Source: Planctomycetota bacterium
GTDB taxonomy: Bacteria > Planctomycetota > PLA2 > JAEUHO01
DNA length: 43,226 bases
Assembly: GCA_020851795.1 (NCBI GenBank)
Contig: JADZCA010000009.1
Location: 1-43,226 of the forward strand
Direction of reading: 5' to 3'
Numbering within the stretch: position 1 is the stretch's first letter; each line of letters starts with the position of its first letter. The position numbers and the translations under genes are program-made. Positions 9,709 through 17,307 of the stretch are shown piece after piece. Below the pieces are notes generated by a model. That model saw only the letters and a program-made list of their open reading frames with translations, was not told where the DNA came from and searched no databases.

Positions 9709-9912
9709 CTACGTCCGCCGCCCGTACGGCGACTGGTTCGGCGGGTCGAGCGAGATGCCGTTCTTCGACGCGATCTGATACACGGCGTCGGGCGTGCGCA
9801 CGATCTTCAACCCGATCACGCGGGTCGGCGTGTTCCCGTGCGCGAGGTCGCGAACCTGGCGGGCGACGGCGGGCGTGATCGGCTCGCGGTGGTGGGCGGG
9901 GCGCTTGGCCAT
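9709..9912 (-). CDS. Small HTH protein heading the CBASS operon
   Basis: A 67-residue protein whose ATG has GGAG about 9 nt upstream. Residues about 11-55 look like a homeodomain-like or resolvase-type helix-turn-helix: a first helix (AVARQVRDLA), then a helix-turn-helix containing TRVIGLKIVRTPDAVYQIA, then GISL. The stop is 17 bp before cap5 on the same strand, so it probably shares the CBASS transcript. It could regulate the operon. It does not resemble the known CBASS regulators CapW (WYL) or CapH, and many mobile elements carry such small HTH proteins without a link to the next gene. The downstream arrangement is the only evidence for a CBASS role. Confidence 0.65.
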   Translation of the reverse strand: MAKRPAHHREPITPAVARQVRDLAHGNTPTRVIGLKIVRTPDAVYQIASKNGISLDPPNQSPYGRRT

Positions 9913-10228
9913 GGTGAGGTCTCCGGCGACGAACAAACGGCGAGCGCACCGCGCTCGGCAAGTTCCCCCTGACGGAGGGCATTGCGGGGAGAGGGTAGTT
10001 GGCGGGGGGGACGCGCCGGGGCGGTCGGATCCCGACACCGACCGATCGGTCCACGCAGCCGACGACAACTACCCGGGTCGAAGGTCCCGGGGACGAAGCG
10101 CATCCCGGATGTGCTTCCGACGACCGCCTACCCCTTCGCCCGCTTCCCCGCTCGGGGCGGTTCCCCACCCCCCGGCCGCCCCTCCTGACGGTCGGCGGCG
10201 GAGATGAGCATCCGGCGCGCCCAGGCGG
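9913..10228. other. Non-coding region upstream of the CBASS operon with nested inverted repeats
   Basis: No gene is convincing in these 316 bp; ORFs on both strands are low-complexity Arg/Pro/Gly shadows. The stretch 9993-10074 is structured. A 9-bp outer inverted repeat pairs 9993-10001 with 10066-10074. Inside it lie a 5-bp hairpin (10024-10028 with 10032-10036, loop ATC) and a perfect 12-bp palindrome at 10040-10051. On the minus strand this lies about 80-160 nt upstream of the HTH gene start. It could be an operator region, a structured 5' leader or a small RNA. Confidence 0.45.
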
Positions 10229-10456
10229 TCAGGGACAGCCCGGCTGGGGCTCCTCGCCCGTCAGCGGACCGCGCCGCCTCGCCTCCGCGGCGGCCCAGCC
10301 GACCCGAAACCCGGCCACGAAGTCCGGGTGCCACGTCTGGTGCCGCTGACCGAGCGGCACGTCGCCGCACGCGACGTTCAGCGCCGCCTCGCGATCGCGG
10401 CGCTCGGGTTCGTAGGTGTCCTCGTCGAGCCAGTCGGGGCGAGCGGCTTCGGGCAT
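10229..10456 (-). CDS. Small hypothetical protein (75 aa)
   Basis: The start at 10456 is supported by GGAG about 8 nt upstream. The protein is acidic at the N-terminus (PDWLDEDTYEPE) and has one feature of note, a WHPDFVAGFRVGWAAAEARRRG segment (residues about 42-63). This resembles the helical FxxGFxxGW pattern in many small phage and island proteins of unknown role. The C-terminus is Pro/Gly-rich. It lies on the same strand as the CBASS operon but 316 bp upstream of it, so co-transcription is possible but not shown. I assign no function. Confidence 0.55.
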   Translation of the reverse strand: MPEAARPDWLDEDTYEPERRDREAALNVACGDVPLGQRHQTWHPDFVAGFRVGWAAAEARRRGPLTGEEPQPGCP

Positions 10457-10578
10457 GGGTGGTCTCCGGTGGGTACCAGGCCAGGGTCGCCGACGAGTCG
10501 CTAGTGCATTCCAGCCCCCGTGCTTGCGCCGCCCGATCGCCCCTTGACCCCCTCGGGCCGGTCTGGCCTGGTCTCCCC

Positions 10579-10758
10579 GTGGACCCCACTGACCGCGCTG
10601 ACACCCCGCAGCAGTGGATCGTCGTCGCGGGGGACGTGCTGACGGGCCTCGTCTTCTACGGACCCTTCGAGACCGAGGCCGCTGCCCTCGACGCCCAGGC
10701 GGACTACGAGGGTCAGCACCGGCGGCCGACCGTCGTGGCCCCACTGTCGCCGCCGTAG
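10579..10758 (+). CDS. Small hypothetical protein (59 aa)
   Basis: A GTG start is inferred from where the conserved-looking sequence begins; no strong ribosome binding site is visible, so the start is uncertain. The core reads WIVVAGDVLTGLVFYGPF followed by a helix ETEAAALDAQADYE. This matches a class of very small acidic proteins often seen on phages and islands, where two strands and one helix form the whole fold. No catalytic residues, membrane segment or metal site are present. It sits between two minus-strand small genes. Confidence 0.5.
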   Translation: MDPTDRADTPQQWIVVAGDVLTGLVFYGPFETEAAALDAQADYEGQHRRPTVVAPLSPP

Positions 10759-10798
10759 GTCGGAAACCGACACCGAGACCGCCGCTGCCGCCGGAAAC

Positions 10799-11023
10799 CT
10801 ACGTCCCCGGGGCCTTCGGCGGCTTCCCGGGCTTCGGCTTCGAGCCCCCCGCCGCTCTGAGCAGCACCTGGCGCATCCACTGCGCGAGCGACAGCCCCGC
10901 CTTCTCGGCCGCCGCCTTCATCTGGGTCTCCTCGGACCGGCGGACGCGGCAGGTGAGCTGGCGGTCCATGGCTTCGCCCTCGGGCATCGGGGGGCGGCCA
11001 CGGGGGCGCTTGTCGCGGCTCAT
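10799..11023 (-). CDS. Ribbon-helix-helix DNA-binding protein
   Basis: A 74-residue protein. Residues 20-60 have the CopG/Arc pattern: a basic strand (RQLTCRVRRSE), helix A (TQMKAAAEKAG), then LSLAQWMRQVLLRAA as helix B. The short Arg/Pro-rich N-terminus and Lys/Pro-rich C-terminus are probably disordered. Proteins of this size act as dimeric repressors, plasmid-mobilisation accessory factors or antitoxins. No toxin-like partner is adjacent on the same strand. A possible promoter with a small inverted repeat lies 36-64 nt upstream, so self-repression is plausible. It may also affect the divergent gene starting at 11196. Confidence 0.7.
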   Translation of the reverse strand: MSRDKRPRGRPPMPEGEAMDRQLTCRVRRSEETQMKAAAEKAGLSLAQWMRQVLLRAAGGSKPKPGKPPKAPGT

Positions 11024-11058
11024 GCCCAGCCGCCCCGGAGGCCGCAGAAGTCGGCTCC

Positions 11059-11087
11059 GATATACTGACAGTCGCTAAATCCGTCCA
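11059..11087 (-). promoter_or_regulatory. Possible promoter and operator of the RHH gene
   Basis: On the minus strand TGGACG (11087-11082) and TATATC (11064-11059) are separated by 17 bp and resemble a sigma-70 promoter (4 of 6 matches each). The odd-length inverted repeat ACTGACAGT (plus strand, 11064-11072) lies over the -10/spacer junction, a good place for RHH repressor binding. On the plus strand TATACT (11061-11066) could serve the divergent gene, but it has no -35. Confidence 0.3.
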
Positions 11088-11195
11088 GCCGAACCGGGCC
11101 AAGGGCTCCGGTGGCGCGGGCGGGGATGGTCAGGATGCGGTCAGGGTACCGGGTGGGCGGCCGCGAGGCCAGCGCCCGGGTCGAGGGAGGCGGGC

Positions 11196-13199
11196 GTGGC
11201 GACGTACTGGATCCGTCAGAACCGTCAGGGGACGCAGGGGCCGTTCGAGGAAGTCAGGGTTCGCGAGTACATCGCGGCTGGCCGCGTGCGCGCCGGGATG
11301 GAGGTGAGCCCGGACGGCCAGCGGTGGATCCCGGTCGAGGAGAGTCGCCTGTGGTCCGCGGCCCCGTCGCCGGTCGCGACCCCGCCGCCGGCCCGCGCCG
11401 TCCAGGCCGTTGAGGAGGTGGAGGAGGTCGAGGAGATCTCCGCCGCCCCCGCGGCCCGGCCCGAACGCCGCCCTGCCCGTCGTCCCCGCCCCGCGCCCGC
11501 GTCGGGGGGTGGGGGGAAGGCGATCGTCGCGGTGGTCGGTCTGCTCGTCGTCGGCGCGATCGCGTACGTCGCGCTGAAGGGCGAGCATGAGATCGGGCAG
11601 TCGCTCGCCGAGCGCAGCGCTAGAGCCGAGCCCCCCGTTGCCGATCTCACGGCAGCCGCGCTCCTGCGCGAGTACTCGGCGAACGGAATCGCGGCCGACG
11701 CGAAGTACAAGGGCAAGCCGCTCCGCGTGAGCGGCCCCGTCAAGTCGATCGGCACCGACTTCTCGGGACGCCCGTACGTCGCGCTGGAAGCCGATCAGAT
11801 CGTCCTCTCGGTCCAGTGCTACTTCGCGGACGCCCATCGGGCACAGGCGGCGGCGCTCTCGAAGGGGCAGCAGGTCGTCGTGCGCGGGCTTTGCTACGGC
11901 AAGACGATCAACGTCATCATCGAGGGTGCGACGTTCGAGACGGCTGGTTCGGCTCCGCCAGCGCCCGTCGCGGCGGCGACCGACAGGGACTCGGCAACCC
12001 GCGCACGCCCCACCGTCGCCGAGTTCCGCCGTCGCTTCCAGGCGCTGTTCGACCGGCACGAAGTGCTGCGCCGGGTTCCGCTCCGCCGCGTCCTGGAGGA
12101 GTTCGGGAAACCCGACGACCACCAGACCCTCGACGGCACGCCCATGTGGGTGCTGTACCGGCTCACGGATGGCGAACTGAAAGCCGCCGTCATGGACGGC
12201 TTCGTCTACTCCTTCCAGGGCGGCACAGCGGCAGAGATCGCCACCGCCGCGAAGGAGGAGGAGCGCAAGCAGCAGGAGCGTGACGACGCCGCTCAGGCTG
12301 TCCGGGCGCGTGAGCAGGAGGAGCAGCGCCAGCGCGATGCGCGGGAGCGGGCTGACCGTGAGGCGCGGGAGAAGGCTGACGCAGACGCCGAGGCGAAGCG
12401 CGTGGCCGAGGCGACGGCGGCCAGGGAGCGCAGGTTTGCCGCGCTCTACGCCCTCGGCGCGGGCGTGTACTCGTTGCTGCCGAACACGATCGGCTGGTCC
12501 TGGGTCAAGGAGGAGATCGGCGGCGAGCGCGGGAAGCGCGCCCCCGACACCGCCGTCCAGTACGTCCTGGAGCTTGGGCCTGACCGCACGGCCAAGGCCA
12601 CGCTCAAGATCTCGGGGACGGTCGTATGGGAGCGCAAGGGCGAGTGGGCGATCGACAAACTCGAAGACGGCAACTACGCGGCTTCGACTGAAGATGACGG
12701 GACGACCGCCACGGCGCAGTTCGTTCGAGCCGCCGTGACCCTGCAGAGCGCGGGCGTCGGCGACTACATGCCTCCTGAGGGGCGGCTCCTCGTCGAGATC
12801 TGGGCGGAGAGGTCTGATGTACGGGCCACGCTCGTCGGGAGGGGGGAGCAGTGGATGCGCCGCACGGGCGGCGGCGCGACTGAGGCCACGCCGGTCGGTC
12901 CCGCTACAGCCGTCGATCTTGTCGGGGAGTACGAGCCGACGCCCGAGACGCTGGGCGACCGCAAGGTAACGTTTCGCATCGTGCTTTCGAAGGACAGCAG
13001 CTTCACGACCACGTTCAAGGGCGAGAGCGGGTCCGCCAAGGTCTACAAGGGGTCGTGGAAGTTCGACGGTGAGAAGGTCGTCATGACGGCGACGACGCTC
13101 AACGGCACGCGTCTCAGGGAGCAGCAGGTGGAGGAGATCCCCCTCGACGGCGATGAGCTGGTGGCCGGTGAGTACTGGATGCGCAAGGTGAAGAAGTAG
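11196..13199 (+). CDS. GYF_2-TM-OB-fold membrane protein of unknown function
   Basis: A 667-residue protein starting at GTG with AGGGAGG upstream. Residues 4-50 form a GYF_2 (DUF4339) domain, with WIRQNRQGTQGPF and GQRWIPV; such domains bind proline-rich partners. A Pro/Glu/Arg-rich linker leads to one transmembrane helix (about 109-127). Beyond it are a tRNA_anti-like OB-fold (about 148-248), a short SmpA-like segment with GKPDD (about 288-345), a strongly charged coiled coil (about 350-415), and two C-terminal beta-rich domains (about 425-560 and 570-665, lipocalin-like in pattern). The N-terminus is predicted cytoplasmic and the large part extracytoplasmic. GYF_2 proteins are frequent in planctomycetes. 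It heads a four-gene plus-strand group with the genes ending at 16158. Function unknown. Confidence 0.85.
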   Translation: MATYWIRQNRQGTQGPFEEVRVREYIAAGRVRAGMEVSPDGQRWIPVEESRLWSAAPSPVATPPPARAVQAVEEVEEVEEISAAPAARPERRPARRPRPAPASGGGGKAIVAVVGLLVVGAIAYVALKGEHEIGQSLAERSARAEPPVADLTAAALLREYSANGIAADAKYKGKPLRVSGPVKSIGTDFSGRPYVALEADQIVLSVQCYFADAHRAQAAALSKGQQVVVRGLCYGKTINVIIEGATFETAGSAPPAPVAAATDRDSATRARPTVAEFRRRFQALFDRHEVLRRVPLRRVLEEFGKPDDHQTLDGTPMWVLYRLTDGELKAAVMDGFVYSFQGGTAAEIATAAKEEERKQQERDDAAQAVRAREQEEQRQRDARERADREAREKADADAEAKRVAEATAARERRFAALYALGAGVYSLLPNTIGWSWVKEEIGGERGKRAPDTAVQYVLELGPDRTAKATLKISGTVVWERKGEWAIDKLEDGNYAASTEDDGTTATAQFVRAAVTLQSAGVGDYMPPEGRLLVEIWAERSDVRATLVGRGEQWMRRTGGGATEATPVGPATAVDLVGEYEPTPETLGDRKVTFRIVLSKDSSFTTTFKGESGSAKVYKGSWKFDGEKVVMTATTLNGTRLREQQVEEIPLDGDELVAGEYWMRKVKK

Positions 13200-13201
13200 G
13201 G

Positions 13202-13429
13202 GTGCGGCCCACGATCGCCCGCTCGCCGCTGGCCCTCCTCGGCCGCGCCGTCGTCGCCCCGCTGGCCCTCGTTGCGGAGACCGGAGGCCGCAGCGCCGCC
13301 CGCGACCTCGGGCTCGTCGCCCTGCTGGTCGTCGTCGGGGCCGCGTGGTTCGTCTGCGGCGACGACGCGCACGCGCTGGTGGTCTCGGTGGCGCTAGGGC
13401 GGTTGGGCTGGCGGGGGTGGCGGGGTTGA
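13202..13429 (+). CDS. Small membrane protein
   Basis: A 75-residue protein whose GTG start lies 2 bp after the preceding stop, implying coupling. Two hydrophobic stretches are visible: a weak one at about 9-25 and a clear one at about 37-52 (LVALLVVVGAAWFV), so it is probably a small inner-membrane protein. The C-terminus is rich in Gly, Arg and Trp. It is not a recognised family. Its position between two large single-pass membrane proteins suggests an accessory subunit or just a short spacer gene. The lack of homology I can name keeps confidence modest. Confidence 0.5.
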   Translation: MRPTIARSPLALLGRAVVAPLALVAETGGRSAARDLGLVALLVVVGAAWFVCGDDAHALVVSVALGRLGWRGWRG

Positions 13430-13537
13430 CCGTCGCCGCTGGCGGTCGGGGCGCGGGGACAGGTAGGTCGCGTCCCGTTCGAGACAGGGACGAGGTAGGA
13501 TGGCCGGGGCCGATCGCCCAGACCCGGAGGGCCGCTA

Positions 13538-16024
13538 GTGGATCCGCTCGTAGTCGTTCCCTGCCCCGGCTGCCGAGTCGGCCTTCGATTCCCAACCGAC
13601 CGTGGGAATCTCGTAGTCGAGTGCCCCGAGTGCGGCTCCAAGTTCGAGTGGCAACCCACCCGGCATCCTGCCGTCACCGCGCCGCAGCCTCAGCCGCTAG
13701 AGCTCTCGCCGGGCGGACGGCGGCGGAGGGTGGCGGTGGGCGTCCTCGTTGCTGTCCTGGTCGCAGTAGGGATCGCAATCGCCGCGCAGTGGCCGGGCGC
13801 TAAGAGTGGTCGTTCGTCCGCGACTTTGCGTACAACCCCCGCTGCTGTCGTTCGTACGCCGCGCTGGATGTCGATCAGCTATCGCGATCTAATCGACACG
13901 TCCGTGATCACGCACTCGCGGAAGACGGTTGGCGAACTGCTCTCCGACATGGCTGGAGGGCGGGAGTCCCCCCCAACGGGGGAACTTCAGCCATTCTTGG
14001 AGCCTTACTCGTTTGTCTGCAACGAGATCGTGGACGCAAGCCGATCAGGTGCGCGGCCTCCGCTCGTCAGCGCAGTAGCCGGATACCCCCCGGGCTCTAT
14101 CCAACCGGCGTGGGCGGCGTTACTGCGAGAGGGGCGATACCAAGTCTTCATCGGGGACGGGCTCGCTCGGGTGTTTCTGCAGGGCCGAGATCCGGCTTCG
14201 CTGCTGGAACGCGACCTCGGTGTGGTTCGTCATCCCCTCGCAGCAGCGCTCGGGAGCAGTGCGCGTCAAGCGATCACGCTCGAAGTGTACGCTTTCGAGA
14301 ACGAGTACGCTTCACAGACGTTGCGGCTCGACCTCGAACCGATAGTGCGGCAGGTGACGGCTGCGGATCTAGGACCCCGAAAGTCGCCGCTTCCCGTTGC
14401 TGGGCTCGCGAGTCTATTTGCCACGGGCGGGACGCTGGAAGCAGCGGAGATCGATCCGAGCAACCAGCTGCGCCTGTATGCTCGGCCGGGCGGTCGAGAG
14501 ACCCTCGCGGAGTCACCTCAGACGATCGCCGATCTCGCCGTGGTGTACCGCGCCGTCTTCTACAACGGACTGAACCCGCCTTACATCAGCCTCGACCAGC
14601 ATGAGGACAACCGGCGCGCCAAGGTCAACTTCGGTGGCCTCCTGGAGGACACGCACGTCGGGTTGGTCGTGCTGGAGGCGGACAAGTTGTTCAAGACCCT
14701 GTCCACCGGGATCGACCCAAACTCGCGAGCCAATGTCGTCGCGAGCATCAAGGCCGTCGTTCCAGGATTCCTGACGGAGGACGAGAGGAGTCTTCGAGAC
14801 GTTGCGGTGGCAGCACGCGAGAACATTCGCTACTGGTTCTACCCCGACAGGATCAGGACCGTCACAGACGGGAGCATCGCTGCGGTCGAGAGCTGCCAGT
14901 TCTTCGCAGATGCCGAGCGAATGGGGGACAAGCGCCCTCTCGGAGCCGCGCAGCGAGAGACGATGGCACACCTCAACGCCAACTTCGAGGAGTACGCCAA
15001 GCGCTTCCTTCCGTTCAAGGAGCTGCTCACAGTCGGTCGGCTCATGGCCATCGTGAACTGGCTCCACTCCTCTTCCGCTGCGACCCGTGTTGATCTCGAC
15101 GGGCTTCTCGGCGTCGAACTCCCGGCGTTCGAGACGCAGCGCGCCACACAGAAGATGCTGGCAATCTCTGCCGTGGTCAGCCGTGGGGACGGTCTCGCCG
15201 CCGAGCGCGGCGAGGTGACGGTCATCCGCCTGGACAACCTGTTGGAGCGGCAGCCCTCAGATGCTTCGGATGACGACTTCCTGGGCCTGGCCGACGCCGC
15301 CTTCAAGTTCCGCGATCGTGATGACCTTCTTCCAGCGAGCATCGTCGCTGCGCGCCAAGCACACGACGCGGCAGATCGAGGGCTGAAGGCCAGAAGCATG
15401 GAGTTGGATCGTCTCGGTCGGAGGATCGACAGTGAGCGTGCCGGGCTCGACCGGACAGACCAGGGTGCAGTGGATGCATTCAACGCCTTGGTGGGCCGAT
15501 ATGAGGCGCTGCGTCGGGCCTACAACGCAGAGGTTGAGACCTTCAATGCCGAGGGCGACCGACTGAACGCCATCTCGACTAGCGTGCGGACGATCGTGTC
15601 CGTGGGCGGCGGGATCAACTTGGAGCCCCACAACTTCGCTCCACCCGTGGTAGCTCCCCAATCCCCGAGGATTGCGGCGGTGCGAAAGGCCGCAGCAGAA
15701 GTCAGCCCATTGCGCTCGTCGCTGATGCGTAGCGCTGGTGCGCCGGAGGCTCCTGGAAGAGTGATCGATGCCAAGTGGAAGCCCCCCGTCCTGCCAACAA
15801 CTGCGGCGGGGCAAGCGGGTGAGACGGTCCACCGTGTGCGTTCGCCCGGTTACTTCGTGGATGCTATCGTGCGTCCGAGCGGCCAGCCGTCAACGTTGGC
15901 TACCTCCCAGTACCCAACGGAAGTGATCATCCAGGGTACTGTCGAAGCCGGTCGGACCGTGCTGCTGCGGCGTGGCCCGCCGATCAAGCCATCACCAGAG
16001 CGACCGGTGTGGACGCGGCGCTGA
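13538..16024 (+). CDS. Large zinc-ribbon, single-pass membrane protein of unknown function
   Basis: An 828-residue protein starting at GTG, with GGAGGG 6 nt upstream. A four-Cys zinc ribbon (C9, C12, C29, C32) is followed by a Pro-rich linker and one transmembrane helix (about 65-83). The remaining 740 residues should lie on the other side of the membrane. Segments such as YRAVFYNGLNPPYISLD (near residue 340) and RYWFYPDRIRTV (near 430) resemble large secreted planctomycete proteins of the DUF1598 kind, a low-confidence match made by eye. Residues about 605-690 form a long helical, probably coiled-coil stretch. The layout, cytoplasmic zinc ribbon to extracytoplasmic domain, parallels its GYF_2 neighbour, so the two may form one complex. 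Confidence 0.8.
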   Translation: MDPLVVVPCPGCRVGLRFPTDRGNLVVECPECGSKFEWQPTRHPAVTAPQPQPLELSPGGRRRRVAVGVLVAVLVAVGIAIAAQWPGAKSGRSSATLRTTPAAVVRTPRWMSISYRDLIDTSVITHSRKTVGELLSDMAGGRESPPTGELQPFLEPYSFVCNEIVDASRSGARPPLVSAVAGYPPGSIQPAWAALLREGRYQVFIGDGLARVFLQGRDPASLLERDLGVVRHPLAAALGSSARQAITLEVYAFENEYASQTLRLDLEPIVRQVTAADLGPRKSPLPVAGLASLFATGGTLEAAEIDPSNQLRLYARPGGRETLAESPQTIADLAVVYRAVFYNGLNPPYISLDQHEDNRRAKVNFGGLLEDTHVGLVVLEADKLFKTLSTGIDPNSRANVVASIKAVVPGFLTEDERSLRDVAVAARENIRYWFYPDRIRTVTDGSIAAVESCQFFADAERMGDKRPLGAAQRETMAHLNANFEEYAKRFLPFKELLTVGRLMAIVNWLHSSSAATRVDLDGLLGVELPAFETQRATQKMLAISAVVSRGDGLAAERGEVTVIRLDNLLERQPSDASDDDFLGLADAAFKFRDRDDLLPASIVAARQAHDAADRGLKARSMELDRLGRRIDSERAGLDRTDQGAVDAFNALVGRYEALRRAYNAEVETFNAEGDRLNAISTSVRTIVSVGGGINLEPHNFAPPVVAPQSPRIAAVRKAAAEVSPLRSSLMRSAGAPEAPGRVIDAKWKPPVLPTTAAGQAGETVHRVRSPGYFVDAIVRPSGQPSTLATSQYPTEVIIQGTVEAGRTVLLRRGPPIKPSPERPVWTRR

Positions 16025-16026
16025 CC

Positions 16027-16158
16027 GTGGACGACCCCGCCCCCGACTTCGCCGCCCTCGCCGCCGAGGCCCGCCGCCTCGATCCCCGCGTCGGTAGCGT
16101 CTCGACCCGCACGTTCGAGGACTTCAAGACGGTCATGGTGATCGAGACGGCGGGGTGA
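16027..16158 (+). CDS. Very small protein (43 aa), last gene of membrane module
   Basis: A GTG-started ORF beginning 2 bp after the stop of the 828-residue protein. It encodes an acidic 43-residue peptide with a helical first half (APDFAALAAEARRLDP) and a beta-like second half (TFEDFKTVMVIETAG). Codon choice is strongly G/C in third positions, as in its neighbours, and the close spacing supports translation by coupling. It ends 5 bp from the convergent nuclease-like gene. No family is recognised, and it could be a chance ORF. Confidence 0.4.
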   Translation: MDDPAPDFAALAAEARRLDPRVGSVSTRTFEDFKTVMVIETAG

Positions 16159-16163
16159 CGACA

Positions 16164-16667
16164 CTACTCGTCCTGCGCCACTACGCCGTCCCCTCCGATC
16201 CTCAGGAGACGCCACTCGACGTTTCCCTTGCGGAGCGCCGATGCGAGAGAGCGCTGGACCTTCTCGCGCTGTCGTGTCGCTGCCGGGCGGTCGATGAACT
16301 CGACAGCGGAGACGCCGTTTCCGTTTAGCCCTCGAAATGCAACGTAGTCCACCGGATCGAAGAGGATCTTCACGTCCTGCGGATCGACCCGCCGGGCTGC
16401 AAATGCCCCCGCGATCTTGCGAAGGCGGCGGCGGGCCGCCGCCTGTCCAAGCGCCCGGGCACTCTCACGAACTCGGTCCTCGCGTTCATCGAACCGTGCG
16501 ATGGAGGCATCCAGCTTCGCCCGCTCGGCGGCCGAGCGATCAAAGGGCGTCTGCGGAGGGGCACCCTTTGTGAAGATCTGGATGTCGGACAGCCGGAAGA
16601 TCCCCGAGCAGCAGGGGCAGAAGCCGTGGATCCTCTTCATCTCCTGGAACATGCGAACAATGTTCAC
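16164..16667 (-). CDS. Degenerate paralogue of Holliday-junction-resolvase-like endonuclease
   Basis: A 167-residue protein clearly paralogous to its upstream neighbour. Shared features are C17/C20 of a CxxC knuckle followed by FRLSD, a charged coiled coil (about 44-90), and a PVDYVAFRGL core (about 105-114). In the PD-(D/E)xK fold the position of the active-site E-x-K is here D126-R-P128, so the lysine is missing although the first aspartate (D107) remains. It is therefore predicted to be catalytically dead and may serve as a structural partner. The GTG start overlaps the upstream stop by 4 bp, so both proteins should be made together. An alternative is a fast-evolving remnant, but the frame is complete. 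Confidence 0.75.
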   Translation of the reverse strand: MNIVRMFQEMKRIHGFCPCCSGIFRLSDIQIFTKGAPPQTPFDRSAAERAKLDASIARFDEREDRVRESARALGQAAARRRLRKIAGAFAARRVDPQDVKILFDPVDYVAFRGLNGNGVSAVEFIDRPAATRQREKVQRSLASALRKGNVEWRLLRIGGDGVVAQDE

Positions 16668-17158
16668 TGCTTCCCCCCGTGCGCGGTGACGACGAGGGAG
16701 ACCTTGTTCCGCTCAACCGCGTTGCGGATGTCGGACTGGGCATCGTTGAGCCGCGCCTGGCCGCTCTTGGCTTCCACGAAGAGGACGGACTCGATGGACC
16801 CGCGCCGGGCGAGTCCCTGGAAGACGAGGTAGTCGATGGGTTCCAGGAGTGAGCGGCAGTCGCCGGAGTCCAAGGGGAACCCAGGCAGAGACGGCACGAT
16901 CTTCTCCACGACCTTGCCGATGTTCACGGACTCGGCGGCGATGCGCGGGCGCTCCCTCGCGCCCTTCCTCCGCTCCGTCAGTGCGGCCCACTCTTCAGCG
17001 ATCGACTGCTTGAGTTCCTCAAGATGCGCGGCAGCCGCTGGGGGCAACGTAGCCGTAGCATCGAAGAGATCTGCTTCCGAGAGTCGAAAGGTCTCGTCGC
17101 AAGAGGTGCAGCGACCGAACAGCCCCCGCTGACGACGCAGTTGACCAAGAACCGACAT
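16664..17158 (-). CDS. Holliday-junction-resolvase-like endonuclease
   Basis: A 164-residue protein of the COG4741-like group, predicted endonucleases distantly related to archaeal Holliday junction resolvase. C17/C20 form a CxxC knuckle followed by FRLSEAD. A helical region (about 40-75) is followed by a phosphate-free core: GFPLDSGD, EPIDYLVFQGL with D109, then LFVEAKSG with E129 and K131. D, E and K make a complete PD-(D/E)xK active site. The start at 17158 has GGAGG about 10 nt upstream; a longer ORF to 17224 lacks a good site. It overlaps its inactive-looking paralogue by 4 bp (GTGA). A nuclease role in DNA processing or defence is inferred. Confidence 0.8.
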   Translation of the reverse strand: MSVLGQLRRQRGLFGRCTSCDETFRLSEADLFDATATLPPAAAAHLEELKQSIAEEWAALTERRKGARERPRIAAESVNIGKVVEKIVPSLPGFPLDSGDCRSLLEPIDYLVFQGLARRGSIESVLFVEAKSGQARLNDAQSDIRNAVERNKVSLVVTAHGGKQ

Positions 17159-17307
17159 GGCGTTGAGTCCTCCGAGATTGGCCGTGCGTGCGCTGGGCCG
17201 ATCCGTGGCATTGGCGCGTGGCACGATTTGAGGATCATCCTGCTGGCAGGGGTTGGCCGCAAGCCCTCAGCCCCTTGCCGGGAGATCGGGGCGATGCTCT
17301 GGCCACC

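Noticed and set aside
8540..10168. Longer reading frame for Cap5 starting at 10168
   Set aside because: The extra 159 residues are Arg/Pro/Gly low-complexity and run across the separate HTH gene and a structured non-coding region; the HNH domain begins exactly at the ATG at 9691.
9982..10188. Small plus-strand ORF in the CBASS upstream region
   Set aside because: No ribosome binding site, Arg/Gly/Pro bias only, and it covers the inverted repeats; non-coding is more likely.
10501..10773. Minus-strand ORF opposite the 59-residue gene
   Set aside because: It has a weaker start and a shadow-like composition; the plus frame gives a recognisable small-protein pattern.
17159..17224. Upstream-extended start for the active nuclease-like gene
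   Set aside because: The ATG at 17158 has a GGAGG site and matches the paralogue's N-terminal spacing; the extension does not.
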